NCBI GenBank assembly: GCA_963742535.1
Contig: CAVUMC010000002.1
Location: forward strand, 1,860,001 to 1,924,000
From: VRUE01 sp963742535
GTDB taxonomy: Bacteria > Actinomycetota > Thermoleophilia > Solirubrobacterales > 70-9
Length of the DNA stretch: 64,000 nt
Direction: 5' to 3'
The notes beneath the pieces are model-generated. The model made no database searches. It was not told where the DNA came from and saw nothing but the letters and a program-made list of their open reading frames with translations. A program made the position numbers and the translations under genes. Of the stretch, positions 24,343 to 32,685 are shown piece by piece (positions within the stretch are counted from its first letter, which is position 1; every line of letters starts with the position of its first letter).

Positions 24343-26607
24343 ATGTCGGGCACCCGAGGCGGCCTCGGTCGAATCGTCGCGATGGGGGTCGCGCTGGCCC
24401 TCGCGCTGCTGCTGCTCGCAGCCAAGGAGGCCACAGCGGGCAAGTACTCAGTGGCCCAGTGCGGTTGGCACGTCGGGGCCGATGCCAGCTGGGCGGATAC
24501 CACCGGCGACGCCAAGTTCCGTTCTGATTCCTATTGCGCGACTCCGCCCGAGGCTGATCCCTTCGATGGCGCGCACCTAAAGAGCTTTACCCGCGACGGG
24601 CAGGGAACCGTCAGCGGGACCCGTTACGCCCGCTGGCGCTGGGAGGCGCCCCCTGGCACCGGCATCACACGAGTGAGCGGGACCTGGTGGCACGCACTGC
24701 ACGACGGCGTCGAGCAGCGCATCGGCGCAGTGCCCTGGGGCAGCGGCGACTTCAATGTCTTCGCCGGTGCCGGGTCGACGGACGCGACCCCACGCGAGTT
24801 CGTCGCCGGCTTCCCGGCCGGCCAGCTCGCGATCGAGGATCGTTTGCTCTGTGCGCGCGGCGGTGACAAGTGGTGCAGCCTCGAACCCGGATCCTGGTCG
24901 GCGATAAGGGCCCTGACGTTGACGATCGAGGACGGCTACGCGCCCGCTACCTCGGTCGACGGCGACATGCTCGCTCCGGGCTGGCTGCGCGGCGACCGCA
25001 AGCTCGGCTATTGGGCGAGCGATCTCGGCGCTGGTGTAAAGCGGACCGAAGCACTGGTCGACGGCAATCCGGTCTTCGGTCACGATCACCCCTGCAGCGT
25101 GGTCTGGGTTGGCAGCGAGCTACGGGGGACGACGATGCGGCCCTGTCCGACCGAACGGGTCGGCTACTACCCGATCTCGACGCGCACCTTTAGCGACGGG
25201 TCCCACAGCATCGGCCAGTGTGCGACCGACTTCGCCGGCAACGTGAGTTGCGTTACCCCGCGGACGGTCCTGATTGACAACAACCCTCCGGCCCATCCGC
25301 GCGAACTGAGCCTGACCGGCGGCGACGAGTGGCAGCGCAGCAACGACTTCGATTTGAAATGGGTCAATCCCGACCAGGGTGCCGCGAGTCCGATTGCCGG
25401 CGCGTCATGGCGCATCACTGGCCCGGCCGGATACGACAGCGGCGCCAAATTCGTCTCCGGGCGCGACCTGGGCAGCTTGCAGAACCTCTTCGTGCCGCGC
25501 GCGGGTGCCTACTCGCTCAACGTCTGGCTGCGGGACGAGGCCGGCAACGAGAGTGCGTCCTCGGCGGCATCGCTGCCGCTGCGGTTCGACGACGTGCCCC
25601 CAGGCGTCGCCTTCGAGCCGAAGGCCGTCGGGGACGCACTTCCGGCTCAAGTAACGGCGCAGATCACGGATGCGCATTCGGGTCCCCTCGAAGGTGAGAT
25701 CCACTACCGCCGTCTCGACGGTCAACAGTGGATAGAGCTGCCGGCGAAGTTCCAGCGGGGTGAGTCTGCTGATCGCGCCGAGCTGACCGCGCGTATTCCC
25801 AGCGATCTCGGCCCCGGTACCTACGTCTTTCGCGCTGATGCCGTTGACGCGGCGGGGAACACGGCGACCACGACTCGACGGGCAGACGGGATCGAGATGA
25901 GCTTGCGCAAGTCCCCCCAGGATCCGATGCTTGGGGTCCGGCGTGCGGATCCCGTGCGAGGCAAGGCGCGGATCTTCGCTCGCTTGCGCTGGCATCGCCG
26001 CAGTGGGACCGAGCTGACTATTCCGTTTGGCGCTGCCGCCTCTCTCAGCGGGCGACTTCTCGATGCGGATGGTGCCGGCCTCGGCAGCCGTCGGGTTCGC
26101 GTCGTCTCCCGTCCCTCGCGTGGTGCCCTTGGCAAGGCGAGCGTGGAGCGAATTGAGACCGACGCCCATGGTGTCTTCGAGCTGCGTCTTCCGCCCGGCA
26201 CCTCACGCCGGGTCTCGATCTCCTTCCTCGGCGATGACCGCCTCGATCGGGCGGAGCGGAGGCCTTTGACGCTGCGAGTCCGCGGCGGTGTTGAGCTCCG
26301 CGCCTCTCCTTCGCAGGTCCACACCGGAGCGAGCGTCAGTTTCAACGGCCGCGTACGAAGTGCCGGTGCGCCGTTGCCAAGGCGGGGCAAGCTGGTCGCG
26401 ATCCAGTACTACGAGTCAGCGGCAAGGCGCTGGCGCCCAATCTTGGTGGTGCACAGTGATCACGCCGGTCGCTTCCAGGCCCGCTACCGGTTCCGCTACG
26501 TCAGCGGCTCGGCGCGCATCCGGATCCGCGCGGTCGCCTTGCCGGAGGAGCGTTGGCCCTACGCCCCCGGCGTCTCGCGGCCGCTTGTCGTTCGCGTAAC
26601 CGGGTAG
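24343..26607 (+). CDS. Large secreted protein with Ig-like and carboxypeptidase-regulatory-like domains
   Basis: A 754-residue exported protein. A signal peptide (VALALALLLLAAKEATA) is followed by a Cys-containing region that begins YSVAQCGWHVGADASW, then beta-sandwich repeats (RTVLIDNNPPAHPRELSLTG, LPLRFDDVPPGVAFEPKAVG, TYVFRADAVDAAGNTAT) of bacterial Ig-like type. A CarboxypepD_reg-like domain (ETDAHGVFELRLPPGTSRRV) and a final beta domain end the protein. This architecture recurs in Solirubrobacterales extracellular proteins; the function is unknown. The start is set by a strong ribosome binding site GAAGGAGGAGAG ending just before ATG 24343. No anchor is visible, so the product is probably released. 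Confidence 0.8.
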   Translation: MSGTRGGLGRIVAMGVALALALLLLAAKEATAGKYSVAQCGWHVGADASWADTTGDAKFRSDSYCATPPEADPFDGAHLKSFTRDGQGTVSGTRYARWRWEAPPGTGITRVSGTWWHALHDGVEQRIGAVPWGSGDFNVFAGAGSTDATPREFVAGFPAGQLAIEDRLLCARGGDKWCSLEPGSWSAIRALTLTIEDGYAPATSVDGDMLAPGWLRGDRKLGYWASDLGAGVKRTEALVDGNPVFGHDHPCSVVWVGSELRGTTMRPCPTERVGYYPISTRTFSDGSHSIGQCATDFAGNVSCVTPRTVLIDNNPPAHPRELSLTGGDEWQRSNDFDLKWVNPDQGAASPIAGASWRITGPAGYDSGAKFVSGRDLGSLQNLFVPRAGAYSLNVWLRDEAGNESASSAASLPLRFDDVPPGVAFEPKAVGDALPAQVTAQITDAHSGPLEGEIHYRRLDGQQWIELPAKFQRGESADRAELTARIPSDLGPGTYVFRADAVDAAGNTATTTRRADGIEMSLRKSPQDPMLGVRRADPVRGKARIFARLRWHRRSGTELTIPFGAAASLSGRLLDADGAGLGSRRVRVVSRPSRGALGKASVERIETDAHGVFELRLPPGTSRRVSISFLGDDRLDRAERRPLTLRVRGGVELRASPSQVHTGASVSFNGRVRSAGAPLPRRGKLVAIQYYESAARRWRPILVVHSDHAGRFQARYRFRYVSGSARIRIRAVALPEERWPYAPGVSRPLVVRVTG

Positions 26608-26617
26608 GGTGGCCCCA

Positions 26618-27076
26618 ATGTCACAGGCCACGCTTCACACCAACGCCGGTCCGATCGTGCTCGAATTGCACGATGGGGACTCCCCCAAGACCGTGGAGAA
26701 CTTCCGCAAACTTGCCGGTGAGGGCTTCTACGACGGCCTGATCTTCCATCGGGTGATCCCGGACTTCATGATTCAGGGTGGCTGCCCCGAGGGCACCGGC
26801 ACCGGCGGTCCGGGTTATACGTTCGAGGATGAGTTCAACGATCACAAGGTGGTGCGGGGTGCGCTGGCTATGGCCAACGCCGGGCCCAACACCAACGGCT
26901 CGCAGTTCTTCATCGTCACCACCGCTTCGGCACCGTGGCTGGACGGCAAGCACACCGTCTTCGGCCAGGTGGTCGAGGGGATGAATACTGTCGACGCAAT
27001 TGAGTCGACCGCGACTGGCGCTGGGGACAAGCCGCTCGAGCCGCAGACGATCGAGCGCGTCGAGCTCTCTGAGTAG
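26618..27076 (+). CDS. Cyclophilin-type peptidyl-prolyl isomerase
   Basis: A 152-residue protein that speeds cis-trans isomerisation of proline bonds. Active-site elements are intact: FHRVIPDFMIQGG (Arg and Phe of the catalytic site), MANAGPNTNGSQFFIVT and WLDGKHTVFGQVVEGM. There is no signal peptide, so it is cytoplasmic (PpiB-like). ATG at 26618 is preferred over GTG at 26609. It follows the large secreted protein by 10 bp and could be transcribed with it. Confidence 0.93.
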   Translation: MSQATLHTNAGPIVLELHDGDSPKTVENFRKLAGEGFYDGLIFHRVIPDFMIQGGCPEGTGTGGPGYTFEDEFNDHKVVRGALAMANAGPNTNGSQFFIVTTASAPWLDGKHTVFGQVVEGMNTVDAIESTATGAGDKPLEPQTIERVELSE

Positions 27077-27820
27077 CTAGGTAACCGGCGGGTCAGCCGC
27101 CTCTTTCGAATCGCGCTGTTCGCGCCGCCGCCTGAGCGCTTCGCCCGGCCGCCAGAGGCTGACCAGTCCGGCGACGAGGGTGACGAGGAATATCTGCCCG
27201 ATCATCATCTCCAGGCCGGAGATCATTCGACCCGGTTGTCCACCTGGAACGAGGTTCCCGTAGCCCGTTGTGGTCAGGGTCGTGTAGCTGAAGAAGATGA
27301 AGTCGGAGCCGATCGGGTGCGGCGTGCCTTCGAAGAAAGGCCCGGACTGGATGCGATCGATCGCGCCGTAGACGAAGGTGAAGAGGATGCCGAGCACCGT
27401 GTAGACGCTGAGTGCGCCGAGGATCGTGCGCGAGCCCACTTCCGGCGTGGAGACGACGCGACGCAATACCGCGCCCATCGCCAAGGTGAGCAGCAGCACC
27501 TGTACCAGCGAGGCGAAGTTGAGCCAGGTATGGCCCCCCGCGGCGGCTCCTATCGCCGCCAGGGCCACGGTCAGTGCCGAGAGGATCACGGCGATGCGGA
27601 TCAGTCGGCTCCGCGCGTGTGAGCTGATCAGGGCGACGACCGTCGTCATGCTCGTCGCGACGATCAGGATCACCGCGTCCCAGCCCCGGTTGTCGAGCAA
27701 GGAGGTGAGCACGTAGGTGATCAGCACCAGCACCAGGACCAGCCCGAAGGCGTCGCTGACACGCTCCGCGCGATCGACCCAACGTTCACGATCGCGCGCT
27801 CGCCGCGATGCCGTCTCCAT
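27077..27820 (-). CDS. Two-pore-domain-like potassium channel
   Basis: A 247-residue integral membrane protein with about six hydrophobic segments. The selectivity filter TTTGYGNLVP in the loop after FIFFSYTTL identifies a K+ channel of the voltage-gated-like or Ion_trans_2 type; there is no RCK domain. The N-terminus is basic and cytoplasmic. The ATG at 27820 was chosen because coding character ends there; the open frame continues far upstream through the antisense of the methyltransferase gene. Its stop is adjacent to the cyclophilin stop (convergent, no gap). Confidence 0.85.
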   Translation of the reverse strand: METASRRARDRERWVDRAERVSDAFGLVLVLVLITYVLTSLLDNRGWDAVILIVATSMTTVVALISSHARSRLIRIAVILSALTVALAAIGAAAGGHTWLNFASLVQVLLLTLAMGAVLRRVVSTPEVGSRTILGALSVYTVLGILFTFVYGAIDRIQSGPFFEGTPHPIGSDFIFFSYTTLTTTGYGNLVPGGQPGRMISGLEMMIGQIFLVTLVAGLVSLWRPGEALRRRREQRDSKEAADPPVT

Positions 27821-27886
27821 CCCCGCACGTTCGGTCGGTAAGCGGCGTTTCCTGCCCTGGTGCGCGCCCCTGATAGACCTCCACCC

Positions 27887-28552
27887 ATGGCGCAGGAAAC
27901 TTGGAGCGCGGTCGACCGGTACGTGAGCGGGCTGTTGGCGCCGCACGACGAAGCGCTGGCTGAGGCGTTGCGTGCGGCCGAGAAAGCAGGCCTGCCCTCG
28001 ATCCAGGTCTCGCCCCCGCAGGGCAAGCTGCTGCAACTGCTGGCGAAGACGATCGGCGCGAAAACGATTCTCGAGTTCGGCACCCTCGGCGGTTACAGCA
28101 CGATCTGGCTGGGCAGGGCATTGCCCGGGGGCGGCCGATTGGTCACGCTCGAGGCCAATCCGGACTACGCCGCGGTTGCTGCCGACAGCATCGCCTCCGC
28201 CGGCCTGGGCGACGTGGTCGAAGTCCGCGTCGGACCGGCCCTGGAGCAACTGCCCCGACTTGCGAACGAGGGGGTCGGCCCTTTCGACCTCGTCTTCATC
28301 GACGCTGACAAGGTGAACACCCCCGACTACTTCGCTTGGTCCTTGGAGCACATGCGCCCCGGTGCACTGATCATCGCCGACAACGTCATTCGCGACGGTC
28401 GCCTCGTCGACCACGATGACGAGGACCCGGCAATCGTCGCCCAGCGCCGCTTCCACGAGCAGCTTGCCGCCGAGTCGCGGGTGGAAGCGACGACGGTCCA
28501 GACCGTGGGCGGCAAGGGCTACGACGGCTTCAGCATCGCTCGCGTGGTGTGA
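27887..28552 (+). CDS. SAM-dependent O-methyltransferase (CCoAOMT-like)
   Basis: A 221-residue class I methyltransferase. The SAM motif LEFGTLGGYSTIWLGRAL (motif I), LEANPDYAAVAADSI, FDLVFIDADKVNTPDYF (metal-binding aspartates) and IIADNVIRDGRLVD match the catechol/caffeoyl-CoA O-methyltransferase family (Pfam Methyltransf_3), which methylate small phenolics or polyketides using a divalent metal. ATG at 27887. The downstream acetyltransferase begins within its last codons (GTGTGA). Confidence 0.9.
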   Translation: MAQETWSAVDRYVSGLLAPHDEALAEALRAAEKAGLPSIQVSPPQGKLLQLLAKTIGAKTILEFGTLGGYSTIWLGRALPGGGRLVTLEANPDYAAVAADSIASAGLGDVVEVRVGPALEQLPRLANEGVGPFDLVFIDADKVNTPDYFAWSLEHMRPGALIIADNVIRDGRLVDHDDEDPAIVAQRRFHEQLAAESRVEATTVQTVGGKGYDGFSIARVV

Positions 28553-29106
28553 CCTGCCGGATTCCGATCTCAGAAAACACCGAGCTCCGCCTGCTCGCCG
28601 AGCCGGACGCCGAAGAGCTCCACCAACTGATCGAGGCAAATCGAGCCCACATCGCTGCTTGGCTGCCCTGGGGAGCTGAGCAGCGGTTCGCCGACACGCT
28701 TGAGTTCATCCAAGGCACCCGAGCCCAGCTGGAGCGCAACGACGGCTTCCAGGTCGCGATCGTGATCGACGACCGTATCTCCGGCGTCATCGGCTACACC
28801 GGCGTCGAATGGGAGGAGCGCTCAGCCGGTATCGGTTACTGGCTGGCGGCCGAACACCAAGGCCACGGCACGATGACCGCTGCGGCGACGGCGCTGACCC
28901 ACCACGCCCTCTCAATCTGGAAGCTACGCCGCGTAACGATCCGCGTCGCAACCGAAAACGCACGCAGCCGCGCAATCCCCGAGCGTCTCGGCTACCGCGA
29001 GTCGGCGATCCAGCCCAAAGCTCAACGAGTCGGCGATCGAGACCTCGACCTCGTCGTCTACGCAATCACGGCTGAGGATTGGCAGGTACGCCGCAAACCG
29101 CTCTGA
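28549..29106 (+). CDS. GNAT N-acetyltransferase (RimJ/RimL type)
   Basis: A 185-residue acyl-CoA-dependent acetyltransferase. IGYWLAAEHQGHGTMTAAA contains the acetyl-CoA pyrophosphate-binding Q/RxxGxG/A-like signature; LRRVTIRVATENARSRAIPERLGY is the C-terminal motif of ribosomal-protein-type acetyltransferases. GTG start overlapping the methyltransferase stop. The last 10 bp and the following about 20 bp are echoed at 40992, beyond the far end of element E1, which shows that the E1 attachment homology reaches into this gene. Confidence 0.88.
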   Translation: MTCRIPISENTELRLLAEPDAEELHQLIEANRAHIAAWLPWGAEQRFADTLEFIQGTRAQLERNDGFQVAIVIDDRISGVIGYTGVEWEERSAGIGYWLAAEHQGHGTMTAAATALTHHALSIWKLRRVTIRVATENARSRAIPERLGYRESAIQPKAQRVGDRDLDLVVYAITAEDWQVRRKPL

Positions 29107-29121
29107 ACAGCTGAATCTGAG

Positions 29122-29178
29122 CGGAGGGGGAGGGATTCGAACCCTCGAGACGCCGTTAGACGCCTGCCGGTTTTCAAG
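29122..29178 (-). repeat. attachment-site remnant: 3' end of tRNA-Ser
   Basis: Read on the minus strand this is the tRNA-Ser segment from the anticodon loop (TTGAAAACCGGCAG) through a variable arm to the T arm and acceptor 3' side (CTCGAGGGTTCGAATCCC, then CTCCG). It matches the tRNA-Ser at 41030-41118 except in the variable arm, and lacks the 5' half, so it is not a functional tRNA. Confidence 0.88.
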
Positions 29179-29299
29179 GCGGAGATGGGGGCGCCGCAAA
29201 CGGCTTAGTGAAGCCGTTTGCCGGTTTCATGCCACCCGCTGTGCCACCGCGAAGGAGCTAAGTGGCCGTTCCATCCGAGACGGTTGGCACCTTCCAATC

Positions 29300-29641
29300 G
29301 TGGACGATGACCAGAAGCCACGTCGGCCTAAGGCAGACGAGATCGCTGAAATCAGAGAGCGTGAAGCCGAGGTCCACGCAACCTTCGAGTCAAGGCGGAT
29401 CTCACCAGCCACCAGTCCAGACTTGCCGTTGGCTGAGATTGTATTTCGCATGGAAGCCGATGAAGAGGCTGCTTTTCAGGCTCGCGAACGTGCTGAAACA
29501 CCAGACGAAGCTAAGGAATCTGCCTGGATTTTCGCTGTCGAGCGAGAGATCGAAACAGATATTCCGAGTTGTCGTGCTCGCGAGTTAACGCGCACCTTCG
29601 GGCGCAGTCATCAGCCTTACGCGGCCGCCGCAGTGAGCTGA
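29300..29641 (+). CDS. Acidic hypothetical protein of E1
   Basis: 113 residues, highly charged (KADEIAEIREREAEVHATFE, then FRMEADEEAAFQARERAE), predicted mostly helical, no recognised domain. Codon usage is plausibly coding but AT-richer than the chromosome. GTG start. It is the first reading frame inside the left end of E1 and converges on the DnaC-like gene, overlapping its 3' end by 25 bp. It might be a nucleoid- or recombination-associated protein; no function is claimed. Confidence 0.5.
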   Translation: MDDDQKPRRPKADEIAEIREREAEVHATFESRRISPATSPDLPLAEIVFRMEADEEAAFQARERAETPDEAKESAWIFAVEREIETDIPSCRARELTRTFGRSHQPYAAAAVS

Positions 29642-30585
29642 CCTTCGTCGAGTTCGAACGTCTCGCACGTGCTCCGCAGATCGTGCATAGCTCCCTCAAG
29701 CAACCGATGTAGGTAATCCGGGAAGTCCTCGAATGGACAAGCTTCGCCGGAGATGGTCGTAAGCAGTCCGCGCATGAGGTCATGAGGCGTAATCGCAATC
29801 AACTGATTGCTGCAGTCGGCTGGCCGGATCCTGCTAGTGACCACCGTGGGGCGCATCGCCGCTTGACGGTCGCGGAGCAGCGTCGCAAGGCGAACGAGAT
29901 CCTGGCTCGCACAGCTCTCGCGCAACGCCAAGCCGGCTGCTGGGGGGCGGGTTCGGACTGGTCGATCGAGGTCGTCCAAGACGAGGAGCGGCGTTTCCAC
30001 GAGTTTTTCCATGCGCTGCTCTACGGCGTGTTCTCCTCTCACGCCACCCAACCATCGCAAGTGGGCGACGAGATCCCCCGTGCGTTCTGCAATCGCATCG
30101 TTTGACGGGTAGAGGCGCTGGGCGATGTAGGCGCAGAGAGCAGACTTACCGCTGTCAGCGCTACCTACGATCCACAACGCTCGCGGAGTTCTTCCGCCTT
30201 TCACTTCTCCGCATAGGCCCTCAACAGCATCGCGCGCCGCCGGCGGAACGGCAGCTAGAGGCGGGGCGGCAAAGCTAAGCGACGTGCCACGCCACCAGTT
30301 TCCAGCTCGGAGTCGGTTGCTGGCCCTTCGCGTTGTTCGGCGGCTCCGGCATTCGCAGGGAACCGGCGTTCCGTCGTCAAGCTGAACCCATAGGTCGCCT
30401 TCGCACTGATCGCAAGTTTTCGCTTTGCGTTCGCGCTCTCGCCAGCCTCTCGCGGGACCTGGTGGGACACGCCCAACCTCGTCGTTAAACCGGATTGCTG
30501 GTTCGATCTCCGGGTTCTCGCCGACGAAGGCACGAATTTCCTCGCGCTCGTCAGCAGGATCTCGGTCGCCACCGTGAATGGCCAT
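29617..30585 (-). CDS. DnaC/IstB-like AAA+ ATPase with N-terminal zinc finger
   Basis: A 322-residue protein. CDQCEGDLWVQ followed by PVPCECR forms a four-cysteine zinc-binding module (about 57-80). The ATPase domain has Walker A GSADSGKS, Walker B LLVLDDLD, and VVTSR as the sensor region. The layout (zinc finger plus AAA+) is that of DnaC/DnaI helicase loaders carried by phages and integrative elements. A role in E1 replication after excision is inferred. Walker A has Ala-Asp where GxxGxGK is usual, but the lysine and serine are intact. It is followed by a long region of RNA hairpins. Confidence 0.72.
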   Translation of the reverse strand: MAIHGGDRDPADEREEIRAFVGENPEIEPAIRFNDEVGRVPPGPARGWRERERKAKTCDQCEGDLWVQLDDGTPVPCECRSRRTTRRASNRLRAGNWWRGTSLSFAAPPLAAVPPAARDAVEGLCGEVKGGRTPRALWIVGSADSGKSALCAYIAQRLYPSNDAIAERTGDLVAHLRWLGGVRGEHAVEQRMEKLVETPLLVLDDLDRPVRTRPPAAGLALRESCASQDLVRLATLLRDRQAAMRPTVVTSRIRPADCSNQLIAITPHDLMRGLLTTISGEACPFEDFPDYLHRLLEGAMHDLRSTCETFELDEGQLTAAAA

Positions 30586-30980
30586 CCGCCCAAGTAAAGG
30601 ACAGCAGGCGGCGGAAACCGCCCCCCGAAAAGCGCGCGTCGTCCGAAGAAAAGGGCGCTTGGACTGAGGCTCTGGGCATGTAGGCTCAGACGAAGGAGGG
30701 TCGGGCGCGTACGTCGCCCGACCCCCATTTGCGCTTGAGGCCCGGTTCCCTATTACGAGAAGGGATGCCGGGTCTCTTGCTTTGCACCGTAGAGGACGCC
30801 GGATTCGCGTCTACGGTCTTTCCCTGCAAATTGAGAGGAAAGAAATCGTTTGCCCACTCTCACTGGAGCGTAACCCCCTGCATTTCCCCTCTTTTGTCGC
30901 GGAGCTAGCCGAAATTCAGGATGTGGAGGATCTCGGAGATCCCCTTGGGGCGCGCACGAGTAGCGACACTTGGGCGAGAT
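30586..30980. other. Gene-free stretch with three consecutive hairpins
   Basis: No convincing gene. Three stem-loops follow each other: 30698-30707 pairs with 30715-30724 (10 bp, perfect), then CCATTT; 30737-30750 pairs with 30762-30776; and ACCGTAGA near 30786 pairs with TCTACGGT near 30810, followed by CTTTCCC. All have T-rich 3' sides on the plus strand. It could be a small structured RNA or stacked terminators. The right half (30820-30980) shows nothing. Confidence 0.45.
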
Positions 30981-32510
30981 CTACTCAAGGAGAGCGGTGA
31001 GGCTTGGAGCACCGACGCTGCCCGCCCGCTCAATCCCAATCCGTGCTTTGGCTGCCACGTCGAGAGGCGGTTGCTCGCTTGTCAAGGATGCATGCGTGAT
31101 GCGATCGAGGCCGGCCCCAGCGATGGGTGCGACGGTCCGTAGTGTCGCTGCGAGGGCCTCGCCAGAAATCTGACCCCCGTGGACAACGAGGTTGCGCTGC
31201 CGATAGAGGCGGCGAAAAGACGCGGCTGCTTGACGCTGAATCGCGTGTAGGCCCGCACGCGGATTGCGTATGAGCTTTTCCGTCCGCTTCTGAGCTAGTC
31301 GATCTGGTAGCTCGATCAGTCGTGGATCGTCGGGGTTCTGAAGTCGATCGAGAAATATCTGCGCGCGTTCGCGGTTCGTAGCGCACTCCTTCAGTGATTG
31401 CCCGAGATTGTCGCCAGTGGATCGTTCATGAGGTGCCCAACTAAGCGTTGTCAACTCGGCGCGAGGCCACGAGCATGCCACGATCGATCCCAGGCGCTCC
31501 GCAGTCACGATCTTGTCCGCGTCTCCCGCGCCGGAAAGAAGGCTCTCGATGGCAGCCCATCCGCTTGTGACGGCCACAGGTGCAGGTGCGCGCTTCAAGT
31601 GGGAGAGCAGCTCGATCGCATCGTCCACAGGACCGGTTCGTTCGAGGTGGAGGAGCCTCTGCTCACGCTCTAGCGCTCGCACCTCGACCCGGCGGGTGCG
31701 ACGCAGGCTGATCGAAGTGGAGTGCCCCCCGACAAAGGCACGCGGTCCAATGCGGATGTCTCCCTTAGTTCCAACGCTCGACCTTGCCAAGACTCGGTCG
31801 GCAACGTCCGCCGCCAGGCTTGCTGCAGCAAACGCATCGCGTGCATTGAACGTGAGCAACAGGCCACCATGCTGACGCTTCGAGCCAAAGTTATTGACAT
31901 TCAGCCAACTGCTCACGTCCCGAGCGTCGCGCCACTCTGGCGGCTTGGCAATTCGTTCCGCTGGCGGTTGCTCGAAGAGAAGCATCACCTCAAATGTTTG
32001 GTCCGACGCCTCCGTCAGCGTCTTGGCCTGTTCAAAGAGGTCTGCCCCATCGCCTGCCTTGAGGTTTTTCAGCCATGCGGTGAGCGCTTGAGATGAGAAG
32101 CCAAGGTCAAGCAGGTGAGCTGCCAATGCTCGCGCGGTCTGCTCTCGACTGGGCCGGTCCTCTTCGGCCACAGTGGCTGACCAGCGAGACAAGTACGAAG
32201 AGTCAATGGTGTCTATCCATTGCTGTAGCTCCAGATACCGAGCACCCCCGCTTGAGAGGTCTTGCTTGAGAAGCTCGGCAATAGCCCGGCGTTCCGCCTT
32301 AGACCCCGCGCCGGGGTCATTTGCGACCATTGCACTCGCCCAGTCGGCAAGCCATTTGACCGATCGGCTGCTGAGCGCTCCCGTCTGAGCCGCGTCGCTA
32401 GCCTCGATGATCTCTTTAAGGCAAAGGACGAGTCCGGTATTCCAAAGGGAGCGTTGCCATCGGACGCCAGGGTCAACGAACTCAGCCGTGCGCTGCATAA
32501 CTGAGCCCAC
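30981..32510 (-). CDS. Large E1 cargo protein with a C-terminal HEPN-like RNase motif
   Basis: About 509 residues, no family recognised over its length. The middle resembles an alpha-helical repeat region (LAAHLLDLGFSSQALTAWLK), followed by a mixed domain with DIRIGPRAFVGGHSTSISLR. Near the C-terminus FRRLYRQRNLVVHGG contains RNLVVH (about 31179-31196), the R-N-x3-H pattern of HEPN ribonuclease domains common in toxins and phage-defence proteins. The true start is unclear: ATG 32498 and GTG 32510 are likely, since the open frame further upstream crosses a terminator. It is downstream of the integrase on the same strand, a usual place for defence cargo. Function inferred only. Confidence 0.6.
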   Translation of the reverse strand: MGSVMQRTAEFVDPGVRWQRSLWNTGLVLCLKEIIEASDAAQTGALSSRSVKWLADWASAMVANDPGAGSKAERRAIAELLKQDLSSGGARYLELQQWIDTIDSSYLSRWSATVAEEDRPSREQTARALAAHLLDLGFSSQALTAWLKNLKAGDGADLFEQAKTLTEASDQTFEVMLLFEQPPAERIAKPPEWRDARDVSSWLNVNNFGSKRQHGGLLLTFNARDAFAAASLAADVADRVLARSSVGTKGDIRIGPRAFVGGHSTSISLRRTRRVEVRALEREQRLLHLERTGPVDDAIELLSHLKRAPAPVAVTSGWAAIESLLSGAGDADKIVTAERLGSIVACSWPRAELTTLSWAPHERSTGDNLGQSLKECATNRERAQIFLDRLQNPDDPRLIELPDRLAQKRTEKLIRNPRAGLHAIQRQAAASFRRLYRQRNLVVHGGQISGEALAATLRTVAPIAGAGLDRITHASLTSEQPPLDVAAKARIGIERAGSVGAPSLTALLE

Positions 32511-32598
32511 AAAGTTGTCGCTCCCTGCCACCCCTGCTACCTTATGAGGCACAGAACTTGAAGGGGACTGACGCTTCAACGCCTCTTTCCCCTTTTTT

Positions 32599-32629
32599 GA
32601 GCCCGGCCGAGTGCCGGGCTCTTTTTTTT
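32599..32629 (+). terminator. Strong intrinsic terminator (plus orientation)
   Basis: GAGCCCGGC (32599-32607) pairs perfectly with GCCGGGCTC (32613-32621) and is followed by eight T. It functions for plus-strand transcription, yet no plus-strand gene precedes it within 1.5 kb. It may end an antisense or small RNA, or insulate the integrase operon. Confidence 0.8.
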
Positions 32630-32685
32630 GGAGGCGCCTCGGGAGCAAGCCCATGCTTCGACCCTATATGCCGTTCTTCTGATCA

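Noticed and set aside
27821..28639. Upstream extension of the potassium channel frame
   Set aside because: It runs antisense through the methyltransferase gene; coding character starts only at the ATG at 27820.
29122..29178. Second tRNA-Ser gene
   Set aside because: Only the 3' part from the anticodon loop is present; the 5' half and acceptor partner are missing.
30782..31000. 72-residue plus-strand frame in the hairpin region
   Set aside because: No ribosome binding site, overlaps a hairpin and the 3' end of the HEPN-like gene, and lacks coding bias.
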